Source of the DNA: an uncultured Desulfosarcina sp.
GTDB lineage: Bacteria; Desulfobacterota; Desulfobacteria; Desulfobacterales; Desulfosarcinaceae
Direction: 5' to 3'
DNA length: 64,000 nucleotides
Assembly (NCBI RefSeq): GCF_963668215.1
Contig: NZ_OY764191.1
Coordinates: forward strand, 83,798 to 147,797
Position 1 is the first letter of the stretch. Every line of letters begins with the position of its first letter. The notes under the pieces are model-generated. The model was not told where the DNA came from and ran no database searches. It was given only the letters and a program-made list of their open reading frames with translations. Shown piece after piece: positions 25,886 through 34,777 of the stretch. Position numbers and translations under genes: made by a program.

Positions 25886-28348
25886 ATGAGCATTGACCGC
25901 ATCGACAGCCTGTTTCACCCCAAAGCCATCGCCGTCACGGGGGCTTCGGAACAGCCGGGTTCCCTGGGCAAGGCCGTGATGCACAACCTGAGCACGTCGG
26001 GGTTCAACGGACCGATTTTTGCGGTCAACGCCGGACAATCGTCGATCATGGGGCAACGCACCTATGCCGATCTGCAGCATATCGAAACACCGGTGGATCT
26101 GGTCGTGGTGGCCGGTCCCATGAATACGGTGCCGGCCGTTATCGCCGATTGCGCCAGGATCGGCGTTCACGGAGCGGTTATCGTTTCGAACGGCGGCCGA
26201 CCGAGCGATCCGGCCGGCCGTCAATGGGAGACGGAAATTCTGAAAACGGCTGCGGACGGCAATGTGAGAATCATCGGTCCTCACGGGCTGGGCATCATGT
26301 GCGCTGCATCCGGACTCAACGCCAGCCTGGCCCCGGGCACGCCTCTTTTGGGGAAGCTGGCCTTTGTCTCCCAAAGCCGCGGCATCTGTGCGGCCATCAT
26401 GGATTATTCAAAAAAAGAGAAGATCGGATTCAGCCACTTTGTCGGCCTGGGATCCATGCTGGATGTCAATTTCGGGGACATCATCGACTACCTCGGCGCC
26501 GAATCCGGGGTATCCAGCATCCTCATGCACATGGAAACCCTGACCGGCCATCGCAATTTCATGAGTGCGGCCCGGGCGGTAAGCCGGATCAAGCCCATCA
26601 TCGCCCTCAAGGCGGGCAGAACCAACGGCCGGGCGCTTCCGGCGGCATCTTTTACCGGCACCCTGGCAGAAGAAGATGCCATCTTCGATGCCGCCTTCCA
26701 GCGGGCCGGCATCGTGCGGGTGAAAACCTTCGAAGAACTCTTTGACACGGCACAGATCCTCTCCCGTAAAGGCCGCTATCGCGGGCCGGGGCTGGCGATT
26801 CTGACCAATTCCGCCGGTCCGGGCGTCATGGCGGTGGACGCCCTCGCCGATACCGGCATGCTGCCGGCGGTATTGCCCTCGGAAACCCTTGAAGACCTGG
26901 ACGCGGTCCTTTGCGACCGCTGGACCCGCGGCAACCCGGTAAACATTATGGCCGACGCCACCCCCGAGCGGTACGCCGAGGCCGCAGCGGTCCTTGCCCG
27001 GGCCAAAGGCATCCAGGCCCTGTTGATCATGCTGGCCCCCCAGATGCTGACAGATGCCCAAGCCGTTGCCCGGACACTGGTCGAGCGGCTCGACCGAACC
27101 ACCCTGCCGCTGATCGCCTGCTGGATGGGCGGCACCGATGTCCAGGCGGGCAGACAAATCCTCAATCATGCCGGCCTGCCCACCTTCGACACGCCGGAGC
27201 GGGCCATGCGGGCCTTCATGAACCTGCACCGCCATTCCCGCGGAATCGAGATGCTGCAGCAGACGCCGGCGCGCCTGTCCCGGCGGATCATCGTGGATCG
27301 TGCAGCGGCCGGACGGGTGATCGACACGGGGCTGGCCGCTGCGCCGGAACCGCTCGACAAAACGCAATCCAAAGCCCTTCTCGAAGCCTATGGCATTTCG
27401 GTAGCCCCGACCGCTGCGGCGGCATCGGCCGACGAAGCCGTTCTGGCCGTCGGCGCCAGGAAACATCCGGGATTCGGTCCGGTGATCCTTTTCGGCTTGG
27501 GCGGCGTTCTGGGCGACCGGAACGGCGGCCGCGCCATCGCCCTGCCGCCGCTCAACCGCCTGCTGGCATCACGGCTCATGGAAGCCGCCGGCGCCAACCG
27601 GCTGATGGAGGGCTATTGCGACCAGCCCCCGGCCGACCGGGAAAAGCTGGAGGGAATTCTCATCCGACTGGCCCAACTGGTGACCGATTTTCCCCAGATC
27701 GCCGAACTGGATATCCATCCTCTGGCCATTCGGGGTGGCGACCCGGTGGCACTGGATGCCCGCGTGGTGCTGGAACAGGCCCTTTGCGCAGCCCCTTTGC
27801 ACCTGTGCATCAGCCCCTATCCGTCGCAATACGAATCCCGGCTGCATCTGCCCGAGGTCGGCGATCTGTGGATTCGGCCCATCCGTCCCGAGGACGCGCC
27901 GCTGCTGGCACAGTTGTTCGACACCCTTTCGCCCCAAAGCGTTTACTACCGTTTTTTTTCTCCCATGAAACAGCTGTCCCACGCCATGCTGGCCCGTTTC
28001 ACGCAGATCGACTACGACCGCGAAATCGCCATGGTGGCCATTCTGGAATCGGCTTCGTCGGAGAAGATGCTGGGCGCCGCCCGCGTGATGCTGCAGCACA
28101 ACTTAAAGGATGCCGAATTTGCCGTTCTGGTGGGCGATACCTGGCAGGGCCGGGGGATCGGCGCCCACCTGCTGCGCAACTGTCTGAAAATCGCCGAAGA
28201 ACGCGGCTTCGGCAAAATATGGGGGACGGTGCTGGCCGAAAACCGGCACATGCTGGCCCTGGGGAAGAAGCTGGGATTTACCATCAAACGCGCAGAGCAG
28301 GCCGGTGAATTCGACTTGACCCTGGACATGTCGCGACCGGGAACCTGA
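25886..28348 (+). CDS. Pat-like protein acetyltransferase with degenerate acyl-CoA synthetase region
   Basis: 820 aa. Residues 1-480 are the CoA-binding and ligase domains of ADP-forming acyl-CoA synthetases. The phosphorylated His expected in SHTGALAG reads F256 in AASFTGTLAEEDA. The following ATP-grasp domain is abbreviated: after ADEAVLAVGA it jumps to GFGPVILFGLGG, lacking roughly 70 residues usually found between. Residues 650-815 are an intact GNAT domain with the CoA-binding QGRGIGAHLL. By analogy with Salmonella Pat, the front part is probably a sensor and the GNAT acetylates lysines of metabolic enzymes such as acetyl-CoA synthetase. It follows the tandem Usp closely. Confidence 0.8.
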   Translation: MSIDRIDSLFHPKAIAVTGASEQPGSLGKAVMHNLSTSGFNGPIFAVNAGQSSIMGQRTYADLQHIETPVDLVVVAGPMNTVPAVIADCARIGVHGAVIVSNGGRPSDPAGRQWETEILKTAADGNVRIIGPHGLGIMCAASGLNASLAPGTPLLGKLAFVSQSRGICAAIMDYSKKEKIGFSHFVGLGSMLDVNFGDIIDYLGAESGVSSILMHMETLTGHRNFMSAARAVSRIKPIIALKAGRTNGRALPAASFTGTLAEEDAIFDAAFQRAGIVRVKTFEELFDTAQILSRKGRYRGPGLAILTNSAGPGVMAVDALADTGMLPAVLPSETLEDLDAVLCDRWTRGNPVNIMADATPERYAEAAAVLARAKGIQALLIMLAPQMLTDAQAVARTLVERLDRTTLPLIACWMGGTDVQAGRQILNHAGLPTFDTPERAMRAFMNLHRHSRGIEMLQQTPARLSRRIIVDRAAAGRVIDTGLAAAPEPLDKTQSKALLEAYGISVAPTAAAASADEAVLAVGARKHPGFGPVILFGLGGVLGDRNGGRAIALPPLNRLLASRLMEAAGANRLMEGYCDQPPADREKLEGILIRLAQLVTDFPQIAELDIHPLAIRGGDPVALDARVVLEQALCAAPLHLCISPYPSQYESRLHLPEVGDLWIRPIRPEDAPLLAQLFDTLSPQSVYYRFFSPMKQLSHAMLARFTQIDYDREIAMVAILESASSEKMLGAARVMLQHNLKDAEFAVLVGDTWQGRGIGAHLLRNCLKIAEERGFGKIWGTVLAENRHMLALGKKLGFTIKRAEQAGEFDLTLDMSRPGT

Positions 28349-28403
28349 CGTTTTTTGTCGTCTTGCTCCGGTTATCAATCACCCTTAACGATGAGGACAC
28401 GAA

Positions 28404-29219
28404 ATGAAGAAAAAACAGATCGTAGCGGGAATCGTCATGGGAAGTTGTCTTTTGTTTGTACTGTTCGGTTGCTCGGATTCGTTGAGCCGGTCGTTTTACA
28501 CACACCACCCCAGGACACTGGACTCCGTCGAACGGGTGTGGGGCCAGCCGGTGAATGTCGTCACCCTGGACAACGGCGTCGAAAAGCGCACCTACGCCAT
28601 TCAATCGCCCTACACGGATCTTCAGTACCGCTATTTCCTGATTAAAAACGGCAAGGTCCTGGCCAGCGGCATTACCGATACCGGCCCGGTGGCGGCCCAC
28701 GAAAAGGCCCCTGACACCGTCGCCTTTGCGCCCAGCGACCTGAGCAAGGCTTTTTACGCCCGCCATCCCACCACCGTCGCCCACCTGGACCATACCTGGG
28801 GCGCCCCGGTCTGCGTCCAGGACGCCAAGGACGGGAACCAGTACCGCGTCTACGCCATCGATGCCCCTTACGCGGATTTCAGGTACCGCAAATTCGTCGT
28901 CAAGGATGATCAGGTCGTCGCCAGCTATCTGGCCCCGGAAGAAAGCTGCGGCATGGAGGCGGAGCCGGCCTTCCACGATATTGAAATCAACGAACTCAGC
29001 CACCGTTATTACGCCGCTCATCCGATGACGCTCGAAGCGGTGGAATCCGTATGGGGCAAGCCGGTGTTCATCCGGAAATCGGAAAAGGGATTGGAAAAAC
29101 GCATCTATCGGCTCCAGATCCCTACGGATGCCGCTTTTGGTTTCCGCTTCTTTATCGTTGAAAACGGCATGGTGGTGTCCAGCGGCGTTACGGACACGGT
29201 CAACACAACGGTCGAATAA
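28404..29219 (+). CDS. lipoprotein with three internal repeats
   Basis: 271 aa. The signal peptide ends LLFVLFGC with the lipid-anchored Cys near residue 23. The mature part is three copies, about 85 residues apart, of the pattern (F/Y)Y-xx-HP-x-T-(L/V)-...-WG-x-PV ... Y-xx-(F/Y)-(F/V)(I/L)-xx(G/D)-xV(V/L): SFYTHHPRTLDSVERVWGQP, AFYARHPTTVAHLDHTWGAP, RYYAAHPMTLEAVESVWGKP. The strand-turn-WG-P pattern recalls the small BamE/SmpA fold, but this is only a resemblance. I do not recognise a named family. Confidence 0.6.
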   Translation: MKKKQIVAGIVMGSCLLFVLFGCSDSLSRSFYTHHPRTLDSVERVWGQPVNVVTLDNGVEKRTYAIQSPYTDLQYRYFLIKNGKVLASGITDTGPVAAHEKAPDTVAFAPSDLSKAFYARHPTTVAHLDHTWGAPVCVQDAKDGNQYRVYAIDAPYADFRYRKFVVKDDQVVASYLAPEESCGMEAEPAFHDIEINELSHRYYAAHPMTLEAVESVWGKPVFIRKSEKGLEKRIYRLQIPTDAAFGFRFFIVENGMVVSSGVTDTVNTTVE

Positions 29220-29244
29220 CCGGCAATGCACCGTTGCGCAACTT

Positions 29245-29278
29245 CCGCAATTCCCGCCGCCAGCGGCGGGAATTGCGG
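29245..29278. terminator. perfect 15-bp hairpin, possible terminator
   Basis: CCGCAATTCCCGCCG and its exact inverse are separated by CCAG, 25 bp after the lipoprotein stop. No T run follows, so it may be a factor-assisted terminator or an mRNA end stabiliser. Confidence 0.5.
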
Positions 29279-29309
29279 GCAACCGAACGTTTACGAACGA
29301 AACGAAACC

Positions 29310-29678
29310 ATGGCCATGGGACCCACAAACAAAATCCTTATCGCCGATCGAAATCCCCGCATCCGGGAGTTTCTCAGACGCGAACTTGCCGCCAACGGCC
29401 ACCGGGTCCGCTCGGTGAACAACGCCAGGGATCTGCTGAAAGTGATCTACAGCGACAATCGCATCGACCTGCTGATCCTGGATCCGGACTTTCCCTATAT
29501 GGATGCCGTCGAACTGGCCCACAAAATCATTGATCGCGTTCCGCAAATCCCGGTCGTCCTGCATTGCATCCGCGGAACCAGGGACCTTTCCGGCTTTGAC
29601 GGAACCAATGCGGTTCACATCGAAAAAAATGGCCAAAGCGTCGAGGTCCTCAAGGAAACCATCCGTCGGATGCTTTAG
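29310..29678 (+). CDS. stand-alone response-regulator receiver (atypical)
   Basis: 122 aa, receiver fold only. The phospho-acceptor Asp is in LLILDPDFPYMDA and the conserved Lys in HIEKNG. The acidic pair at the start is reduced to ADRN, and the Ser/Thr after strand 4 is Cys (VVLHCI), so phosphotransfer may be weak. ATG 29310 or 29316 may be the start; neither has a strong ribosome site. No kinase is directly upstream. Confidence 0.65.
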   Translation: MAMGPTNKILIADRNPRIREFLRRELAANGHRVRSVNNARDLLKVIYSDNRIDLLILDPDFPYMDAVELAHKIIDRVPQIPVVLHCIRGTRDLSGFDGTNAVHIEKNGQSVEVLKETIRRML

Positions 29679-29683
29679 CGCCT

Positions 29684-29700
29684 TTTTACATGCTGTAAAA
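29684..29700. promoter_or_regulatory. activator palindrome TTTTACA-N3-TGTAAAA
   Basis: A perfect palindrome with 7-bp arms and centre TGC, about 98 bp before the -24 element at 29798. The same site recurs at 35835 and 41414 at the same distance from a -24/-12 box. Confidence 0.6.
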
Positions 29701-29797
29701 TATACGGACAACCTACCGCCGCCGGCCGACCGCCGGCAACGCGCTCACCTTCCTGTTTTTCGAGCTTTTTCATGAAGTTCCCCACCATTTAAAAGCT

Positions 29798-29812
29798 TGG
29801 CATCCACATTGC
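29798..29812 (+). promoter_or_regulatory. sigma-54 promoter of kinase-transporter module 1
   Basis: TGGCATCCACATTGC, GG-N10-GC spacing, followed by T. The transcript would start near 29824, about 25 nt before the histidine-kinase start. Confidence 0.7.
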
Positions 29813-29846
29813 TCTACTCAAGCATGAATTTTCCGAAAGCGAGGCG

Positions 29847-31541
29847 ATGGCAATGGAGAAATCGACCTACAGCACCGTCAGGCGCTTTGTCCTGGCCAAC
29901 ATGATCATTTTGCCGCTGATTCCCTTCCTTCTGGCCCTGGGCGTCGGCAACCACTCTTTTTCGCGTTCGATCCACAACAGCACCATAGCCGCCATGGAAC
30001 GCATCGCCGATGACCACCGCCAGATGATCGAATCGTTCCTGCAGGAGCGCAAAAACGACCTCGAACTGATCGTGCGCACCGTTCCCTTCTCCGAACTGAT
30101 CGCCCCGCAGGCCCTGTCGTCGGTTTTCGGCCACCTGCAGCGGACATCCAGCGCGTTCATGGACCTGGGGATTTTCGACGACGCGGGCGTCCACCGCGCC
30201 TACCACGGTCCCTACGACCTTTCCGGCAAGGTGTACGCCGACACCCTGTGGTTTAAGAAAACCATCGAAAACGGGGTGTTTATCAGCGACGTCTTTTTGG
30301 GCTACCGCAACATCCCCCATTTTGTCATCGCCGTTTCCAAACAGGAAAACGGCCGGACCTGGGTGATCCGGGCCACCGTGGATTCCCAGCGCTTCAATAC
30401 CCTGGTCCGCCAGATCCGCATCGGCAAAACCGGCGAGGCGTACCTGTTGAACCGCCAGGGCGTGCTGCAAACCGACCGGCGCAGCGGCGGCAACCTGATG
30501 GAAACCCCCGGTGAAACGCTGCCCCCCGTGCCGGAAAATATATCCATCCATACGTTCATTCATCGTGAACCGGGAAAAGAGGCCTTTCTCTATGCCACCA
30601 CGTGGCTGAACGACCACAACTGGCTGCTGGTTGTCCGCCAAGAGGAGACCGATGCGTTCCGGGCGCTTCGTTCGGCCCAGATGCCGATCCTGTTCATCTT
30701 TCTGGTCGGCGGCTGCTGCATTGTGATCGCCGCCTTTGCCCTGACCGGGGCCATCGTGCGAAGAATGGAGCGCACCGACTCGGAAAAGGAATTGTTGAAC
30801 CAGCAGTTGATCGGCGCCTCGCGCCTGGCGGAACTCGGCGAGATGGCGGCCGGCTTCGCCCACGAGATCAACAACCCGCTCCAGATCATGAGTGCCGAGC
30901 TATCGCTGATCCGGGAACTCCAGTCGGAAATGACCGCAGCGGGTGCATACGAAAACGATGCCTCGGTGGAAGAGATGAACGACAGCATCGATCAGATCAA
31001 GACCCAGATCGAACGCTGCTCCCGCATTACGGCCTCCATATTGAAATTCGGCCGCCAGAGCGAATCCAAGCCGGCCCCCATGGACCTGACGGCCACCGTT
31101 CCGGAAATCGTTCATATGATCCGGAAAAAAGCCGAGGTCCACGGCATCCGGCTGCAGCGCGATCTGCCGGACACCCCGGTCACCGTTCTTGCCGATGCCG
31201 CACGCCTTCAGCAGGTGCTGCTCAATCTTCTCAATAACGCCATGGACGCCGTGGTACAGCGGCATGGGACCGAAGGGGGATCGATTACGGTGCGCGTGTC
31301 CGCCGAAACCAACGGCACGGCCCTGATCGAAATCGGCGACAACGGCACCGGCATCGCCCCGGAAAACATCAAAAAAGTATTTGCACCCTTTTTTACGACC
31401 AAACCGGTGGGCCAGGGTACCGGTCTCGGCCTGTCCGTATGCTACGGCATCATTCGCCAGATGGGCGGCAAGATGGAGGTGTCCAGCACCGTGGACCAGG
31501 GCACCGAGTTTTCCATCATCCTGCCGGTAATCGAGGAATAA
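29847..31541 (+). CDS. Cache-domain sensor histidine kinase, module 1
   Basis: 564 aa. A transmembrane helix (residues 17-35) is followed by an extracytoplasmic double-Cache domain (about 40-265; KTIENGVFISDVFLGYRNIPHFVIAV, GEAYLLNRQGVLQ) and a second helix near 275-300. The phospho-His is in ELGEMAAGFAHEINNPLQIM. The ATPase has GDNGTGIAPENI, FAPFFTTKPVGQGTGLGLSV. The second ATG (29853) has better spacing to GCGAGG and may be the true start. It is followed by a receiver gene and a DASS transporter, so it probably senses an organic or inorganic anion. Confidence 0.85.
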   Translation: MAMEKSTYSTVRRFVLANMIILPLIPFLLALGVGNHSFSRSIHNSTIAAMERIADDHRQMIESFLQERKNDLELIVRTVPFSELIAPQALSSVFGHLQRTSSAFMDLGIFDDAGVHRAYHGPYDLSGKVYADTLWFKKTIENGVFISDVFLGYRNIPHFVIAVSKQENGRTWVIRATVDSQRFNTLVRQIRIGKTGEAYLLNRQGVLQTDRRSGGNLMETPGETLPPVPENISIHTFIHREPGKEAFLYATTWLNDHNWLLVVRQEETDAFRALRSAQMPILFIFLVGGCCIVIAAFALTGAIVRRMERTDSEKELLNQQLIGASRLAELGEMAAGFAHEINNPLQIMSAELSLIRELQSEMTAAGAYENDASVEEMNDSIDQIKTQIERCSRITASILKFGRQSESKPAPMDLTATVPEIVHMIRKKAEVHGIRLQRDLPDTPVTVLADAARLQQVLLNLLNNAMDAVVQRHGTEGGSITVRVSAETNGTALIEIGDNGTGIAPENIKKVFAPFFTTKPVGQGTGLGLSVCYGIIRQMGGKMEVSSTVDQGTEFSIILPVIEE

Positions 31542-31600
31542 ATGGCGCTTTCATCGTAAAGGCCCGAATGTTTTAAGAACATAAATACCATAGGAGGATC

Positions 31601-32050
31601 ATGATGGAAAAAATGAAGATGATGTTGGTGGACGACGAAGAACGGTTTCTCGCGACCACCCGCAAACTTCTGGAAAAAAAGGGTTACGACGTGCTGACCG
31701 CGACCAGCGGCGCCGAAGGGTTGGAGCTTCTGCGCACCAACCGGGTGCATGTCGTGATTCTTGACGTCAAGATGCCCGGCATGGACGGCGTTGCCACCTT
31801 GCGTGAAATCAAGCGGCAGTTCCCCATGGTGGAAGTCATCATGCTGACCGGTCATGCCACGGTGGATTCGGCCGTGGAAGGCATGAAGTCCGGGGCCGTG
31901 GACTACCTGATGAAGCCGGCGGACCTGGAGGAAATCGTGGCCAAAGCGACCGATGCCTTCAAGCGGCGGACGGATGTCGAGGAAAGAATCCGCGTCGCCC
32001 GCATGCGCAACCTGATGAAATCCCCCAGGGAGATCATTGAGAGGGCTTGA
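31601..32050 (+). CDS. response regulator, receiver plus short tail, module 1
   Basis: 149 aa. Complete phosphorylation site: acidic pair in LVDDEE, Asp in VVILDVKMPGMDG, Thr in VIMLTGHA, Lys in DYLMKPADL. A basic helical tail of 25 residues ends the protein and no DNA-binding domain is present. TAGGAGGATC precedes the ATG. It is probably the phosphorylation partner of the kinase just upstream, with a protein rather than a DNA target. Confidence 0.85.
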   Translation: MMEKMKMMLVDDEERFLATTRKLLEKKGYDVLTATSGAEGLELLRTNRVHVVILDVKMPGMDGVATLREIKRQFPMVEVIMLTGHATVDSAVEGMKSGAVDYLMKPADLEEIVAKATDAFKRRTDVEERIRVARMRNLMKSPREIIERA

Positions 32051-32128
32051 TTTTTACAAGACGACATCCGGTCCCGTGTCCGATCATCGATCCGGCGGGA
32101 GGACTTCAAACCATTAAGGGTTGTTGAA

Positions 32129-33979
32129 ATGGCGAAAAAAGAAAAAAAAGTTACCGGCTACGACAAATATGTGGACTGGAAGATGTTCAGCATTCCGGTC
32201 GTGCTTTTCTTTGTGCTTCTGTTGATGCCCACCCCCTACGGCATGAAGGATGTGGGCACCGAGTACCGCATCGGCCCCAAGGTGGTGATCGAGCACGTCA
32301 CCCAGGAGTTGTTCTCGACAGCGGCATCCGATGCCCAGCAGTGGCAGTTGCTTACCGCCCAGATCATGGAAAAAAACATGAACATGGGCGCTTTGACCCG
32401 CGGCCGCTACCTCAAACGGGACATGAAGTGGTGCAAACAGAACAAGATCAAGGCTGAAAAAAGCAACTTCGAAAAGGCCCATGCCTATATCGAGAACCAG
32501 ACCACCGACGAGAGCTACCTCGCCCTGATGCAGTCCTCCATGACGCTGCGCAAAGACGGGCTGAAATATGAAGACCTTTCCGGCAAGGACCTGGCCGATG
32601 CCAACAAGGGGGCCTGGTTCATCAAGGTGTCCATTGCCATGGGAGCCTTCGTGGTGCTCTGTTTTCTCACCGAGTGCATCCCGCTGCCCGGCGTGGCCTT
32701 CTGCATCGGTCTGATCCTGGTCTTCACCGGCGTGGTCAGCCGCAAGGAGGTGGCCATGCTCTACTGGGACGACGCCTGCTGGTTCATCATGGGCAGCCTG
32801 ATGTTCGCCGCCGCCTTTGTCAAGACCGGCGTGGACAAGCGCGTCTGCCTGATGATGTTCAAGAAGCTGGCCGTGCCCAATGTGCGCTGGATCACCCTGA
32901 TCTTTTTTGTTATCATCACGCCCCTGGCGGCCTTTATTTCCGACCACGCCTTGGCGGCCATGTTTCTGCCCATCGGCATGCTGCTCTACCAGAACAGCCT
33001 GACCAAGGAGGTTCCCGAGGACCCCGAACTGGGCAAAATGCTGATGATCGCCATTGCCATGGCCTGCAACGTCGGCGGCCCCGGCGCCCCCTCGGGCGGT
33101 GCCCGCAACGTCATCATGATGACCTACCTGGCGGACATGTTCGGCATGGATATCGGCTACTTCCAGTGGATCACCTATTGCTTTCCCTTCCTCGTCATGA
33201 TGATCCCGGTGACCTGGCTGATGGTCAACTGGCGTTTCAAGCCCACCATCACCTCGCTGGAACCGGCCATGAACCACCTGCAGAACGAAATCAGCCGCAT
33301 GGGCGGATGGAACCGCAAGCAGATCATCGCTTTGATCATCTTCCTGGTCATGGTGTTCGGCTGGTTCACCGAAAAAGAGTTCTACAACATGGGCATCTAT
33401 CCGGTGCGTCTGGGCATCGGCGTGATTGCCGTGGCGGGCGCGGTGGCCTATCTTCTCGCAGGGGTGGTCAACTGGCGCGATTACCAGGAGAAGGTGGACT
33501 GGGGCGTGGTCTGGCTCTATGCCGGCGCCATCATCTTCGGCCGCACCCTGGACGACACCGGCGCCGCCTACTGGCTGGCCCGGACCGCCATCGACGCCCT
33601 GGCCCCGTTGGGCATGGATGCCGGGCTGCCGCTCATGGCCGCCAGCAACGGCCTGACCGCCATCTTGACCAACCTCATGGCCGATGGCCCGGCCGCCGCC
33701 GCCGTGGGCCCGATCGCCCTGAACATGGCCGGCCTGGTCCATCCGGGCACCACCTTTCTGCCCTTCATGGCCATGGGCACCGCCGCGGCGTCGTCCTTTG
33801 CCTACTGCCTGATTATCGGCACGCCGCCCAATGCCATCGTTTACGCCAGCGGCTACCTGGAGCCCAAGGATTACCTGCGGGTGGGTCTGCCCATGTGGTT
33901 CATCGCCAACATCGTCCTCTTGCTGTTGACCGGCGTTTACTGGGTCTTCAGGGGATTCGGCGGTCTTCCGGGATTCTAA
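32129..33979 (+). CDS. SLC13/DASS-type anion permease with large inserted loop
   Basis: 616 aa, about 12 hydrophobic helices. Helix 1 (residues 20-34) is followed by a 135-residue hydrophilic, helical segment before helix 2 near 173, which ordinary DASS proteins lack. The two signature regions are recognisable but changed: CNVGGPGAPSGGARNVIMM in place of the first SNT loop and LTNLMADGPAAAAVGPIAL in place of SNTATA. The family imports dicarboxylates, citrate or sulfate with sodium. Substrate here is open. It lies in an operon with kinase, receiver, two small membrane proteins and a receiver-CBS protein. Confidence 0.75.
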   Translation: MAKKEKKVTGYDKYVDWKMFSIPVVLFFVLLLMPTPYGMKDVGTEYRIGPKVVIEHVTQELFSTAASDAQQWQLLTAQIMEKNMNMGALTRGRYLKRDMKWCKQNKIKAEKSNFEKAHAYIENQTTDESYLALMQSSMTLRKDGLKYEDLSGKDLADANKGAWFIKVSIAMGAFVVLCFLTECIPLPGVAFCIGLILVFTGVVSRKEVAMLYWDDACWFIMGSLMFAAAFVKTGVDKRVCLMMFKKLAVPNVRWITLIFFVIITPLAAFISDHALAAMFLPIGMLLYQNSLTKEVPEDPELGKMLMIAIAMACNVGGPGAPSGGARNVIMMTYLADMFGMDIGYFQWITYCFPFLVMMIPVTWLMVNWRFKPTITSLEPAMNHLQNEISRMGGWNRKQIIALIIFLVMVFGWFTEKEFYNMGIYPVRLGIGVIAVAGAVAYLLAGVVNWRDYQEKVDWGVVWLYAGAIIFGRTLDDTGAAYWLARTAIDALAPLGMDAGLPLMAASNGLTAILTNLMADGPAAAAVGPIALNMAGLVHPGTTFLPFMAMGTAAASSFAYCLIIGTPPNAIVYASGYLEPKDYLRVGLPMWFIANIVLLLLTGVYWVFRGFGGLPGF

Positions 33980-33997
33980 AACGAAAGGAAACGATCC

Positions 33998-34159
33998 ATG
34001 TACGGCAAAGACGAGATCACCATGGAAAAACGGCCGCTGCTGATGAGAAGGGATGGACGGCTCTGGTTCACGCGTGAGGCGGAACGACGGTTTTACTTCG
34101 TCCTCACGATGATCATGCTGGTCGCCGGCATTCTTTATAAAACAGGAGTGATCCAATGA
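33998..34159 (+). CDS. 53-aa single-helix membrane protein
   Basis: Small frame MYGKDEITMEKRPLL... ending in GVIQ. It has a charged N-terminal half and one transmembrane helix (FYFVLTMIMLVAGILY). AAAGGAAA lies before the ATG; it begins 18 nt after the DASS stop, and its TGA overlaps the ATG of the next gene, so it is placed like a real operon member. It could be an accessory subunit of the transporter. No family is recognised. Confidence 0.6.
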   Translation: MYGKDEITMEKRPLLMRRDGRLWFTREAERRFYFVLTMIMLVAGILYKTGVIQ

Positions 34160-34686
34160 ATCCGCGCAGGCCCGTATTTTATTTCGACACCCTGACCGCC
34201 CTGATGACACGGCCGAGCCGGTTTTTCGCGACCCGGTTCCAGGAGGTCACGGCGGTCCAGTCCCTGATCGTCTTGACGATATCGAGCGTTTTCTTTGCCG
34301 CCACAGGGTCGCTGCTCAAACCGGAGAGTGCATCCTTGACCGCCGGCATGATCCTGTTCGCCAACGCCGTCGGCATGGCGATATTGGGAAGCGCCGCCTG
34401 CTACCTGGCCATTGCGACAACGGCGCCTCGCCGCTACGCCTTCGGGCAGCTGTTTTCCATATTCTCGCTCAGTTCGGGTGCGGTGCTGCTCATCGCATGG
34501 GTTCCCTCGGCCTTTTTTATCACCGAACCGTGGAAATGGTGGCTGATCGGAACCGGCATGGTCAACGGGTTGGGAATGTCCAAAACCAGGGCCGCCATCA
34601 CCATGCTGTTCACCTTTGCCGCGATGGTGCTCCTGGTCTATGCACTGCTGCCCATGGTTGCCCATGGGCCGGTTCAGCCTGCTTGA
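34156..34686 (+). CDS. YIP1-like integral membrane protein
   Basis: 176 aa with five hydrophobic helices. The opening LTALMTRPSRFFATRFQEV followed by helices recalls bacterial Yip1/DUF1282 proteins, whose function is poorly known. It starts inside the stop of the 53-aa gene and lies between transporter and receiver-CBS genes, so it is likely part of the same unit. Confidence 0.5.
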   Translation: MNPRRPVFYFDTLTALMTRPSRFFATRFQEVTAVQSLIVLTISSVFFAATGSLLKPESASLTAGMILFANAVGMAILGSAACYLAIATTAPRRYAFGQLFSIFSLSSGAVLLIAWVPSAFFITEPWKWWLIGTGMVNGLGMSKTRAAITMLFTFAAMVLLVYALLPMVAHGPVQPA

Positions 34687-34777
34687 AAAAGGCAGCCCTT
34701 CTGGAGAGGATCGACCGACCCCGCTGCCGCCCGAAATGACCGTCGCTTACGAAACCGCCTTAAAGGAGACAGGCAAG

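Noticed and set aside
32114..34210. 698-codon open frame on the minus strand opposite the DASS permease
   Set aside because: Low-complexity His/Gly/Gln-rich translation produced by the third-position GC bias of the real plus-strand gene; no ribosome site or family match. The same applies to long antisense frames at 36085-37950, 46801-49569, 686-2125, 20930-22279 and 50989-52566.
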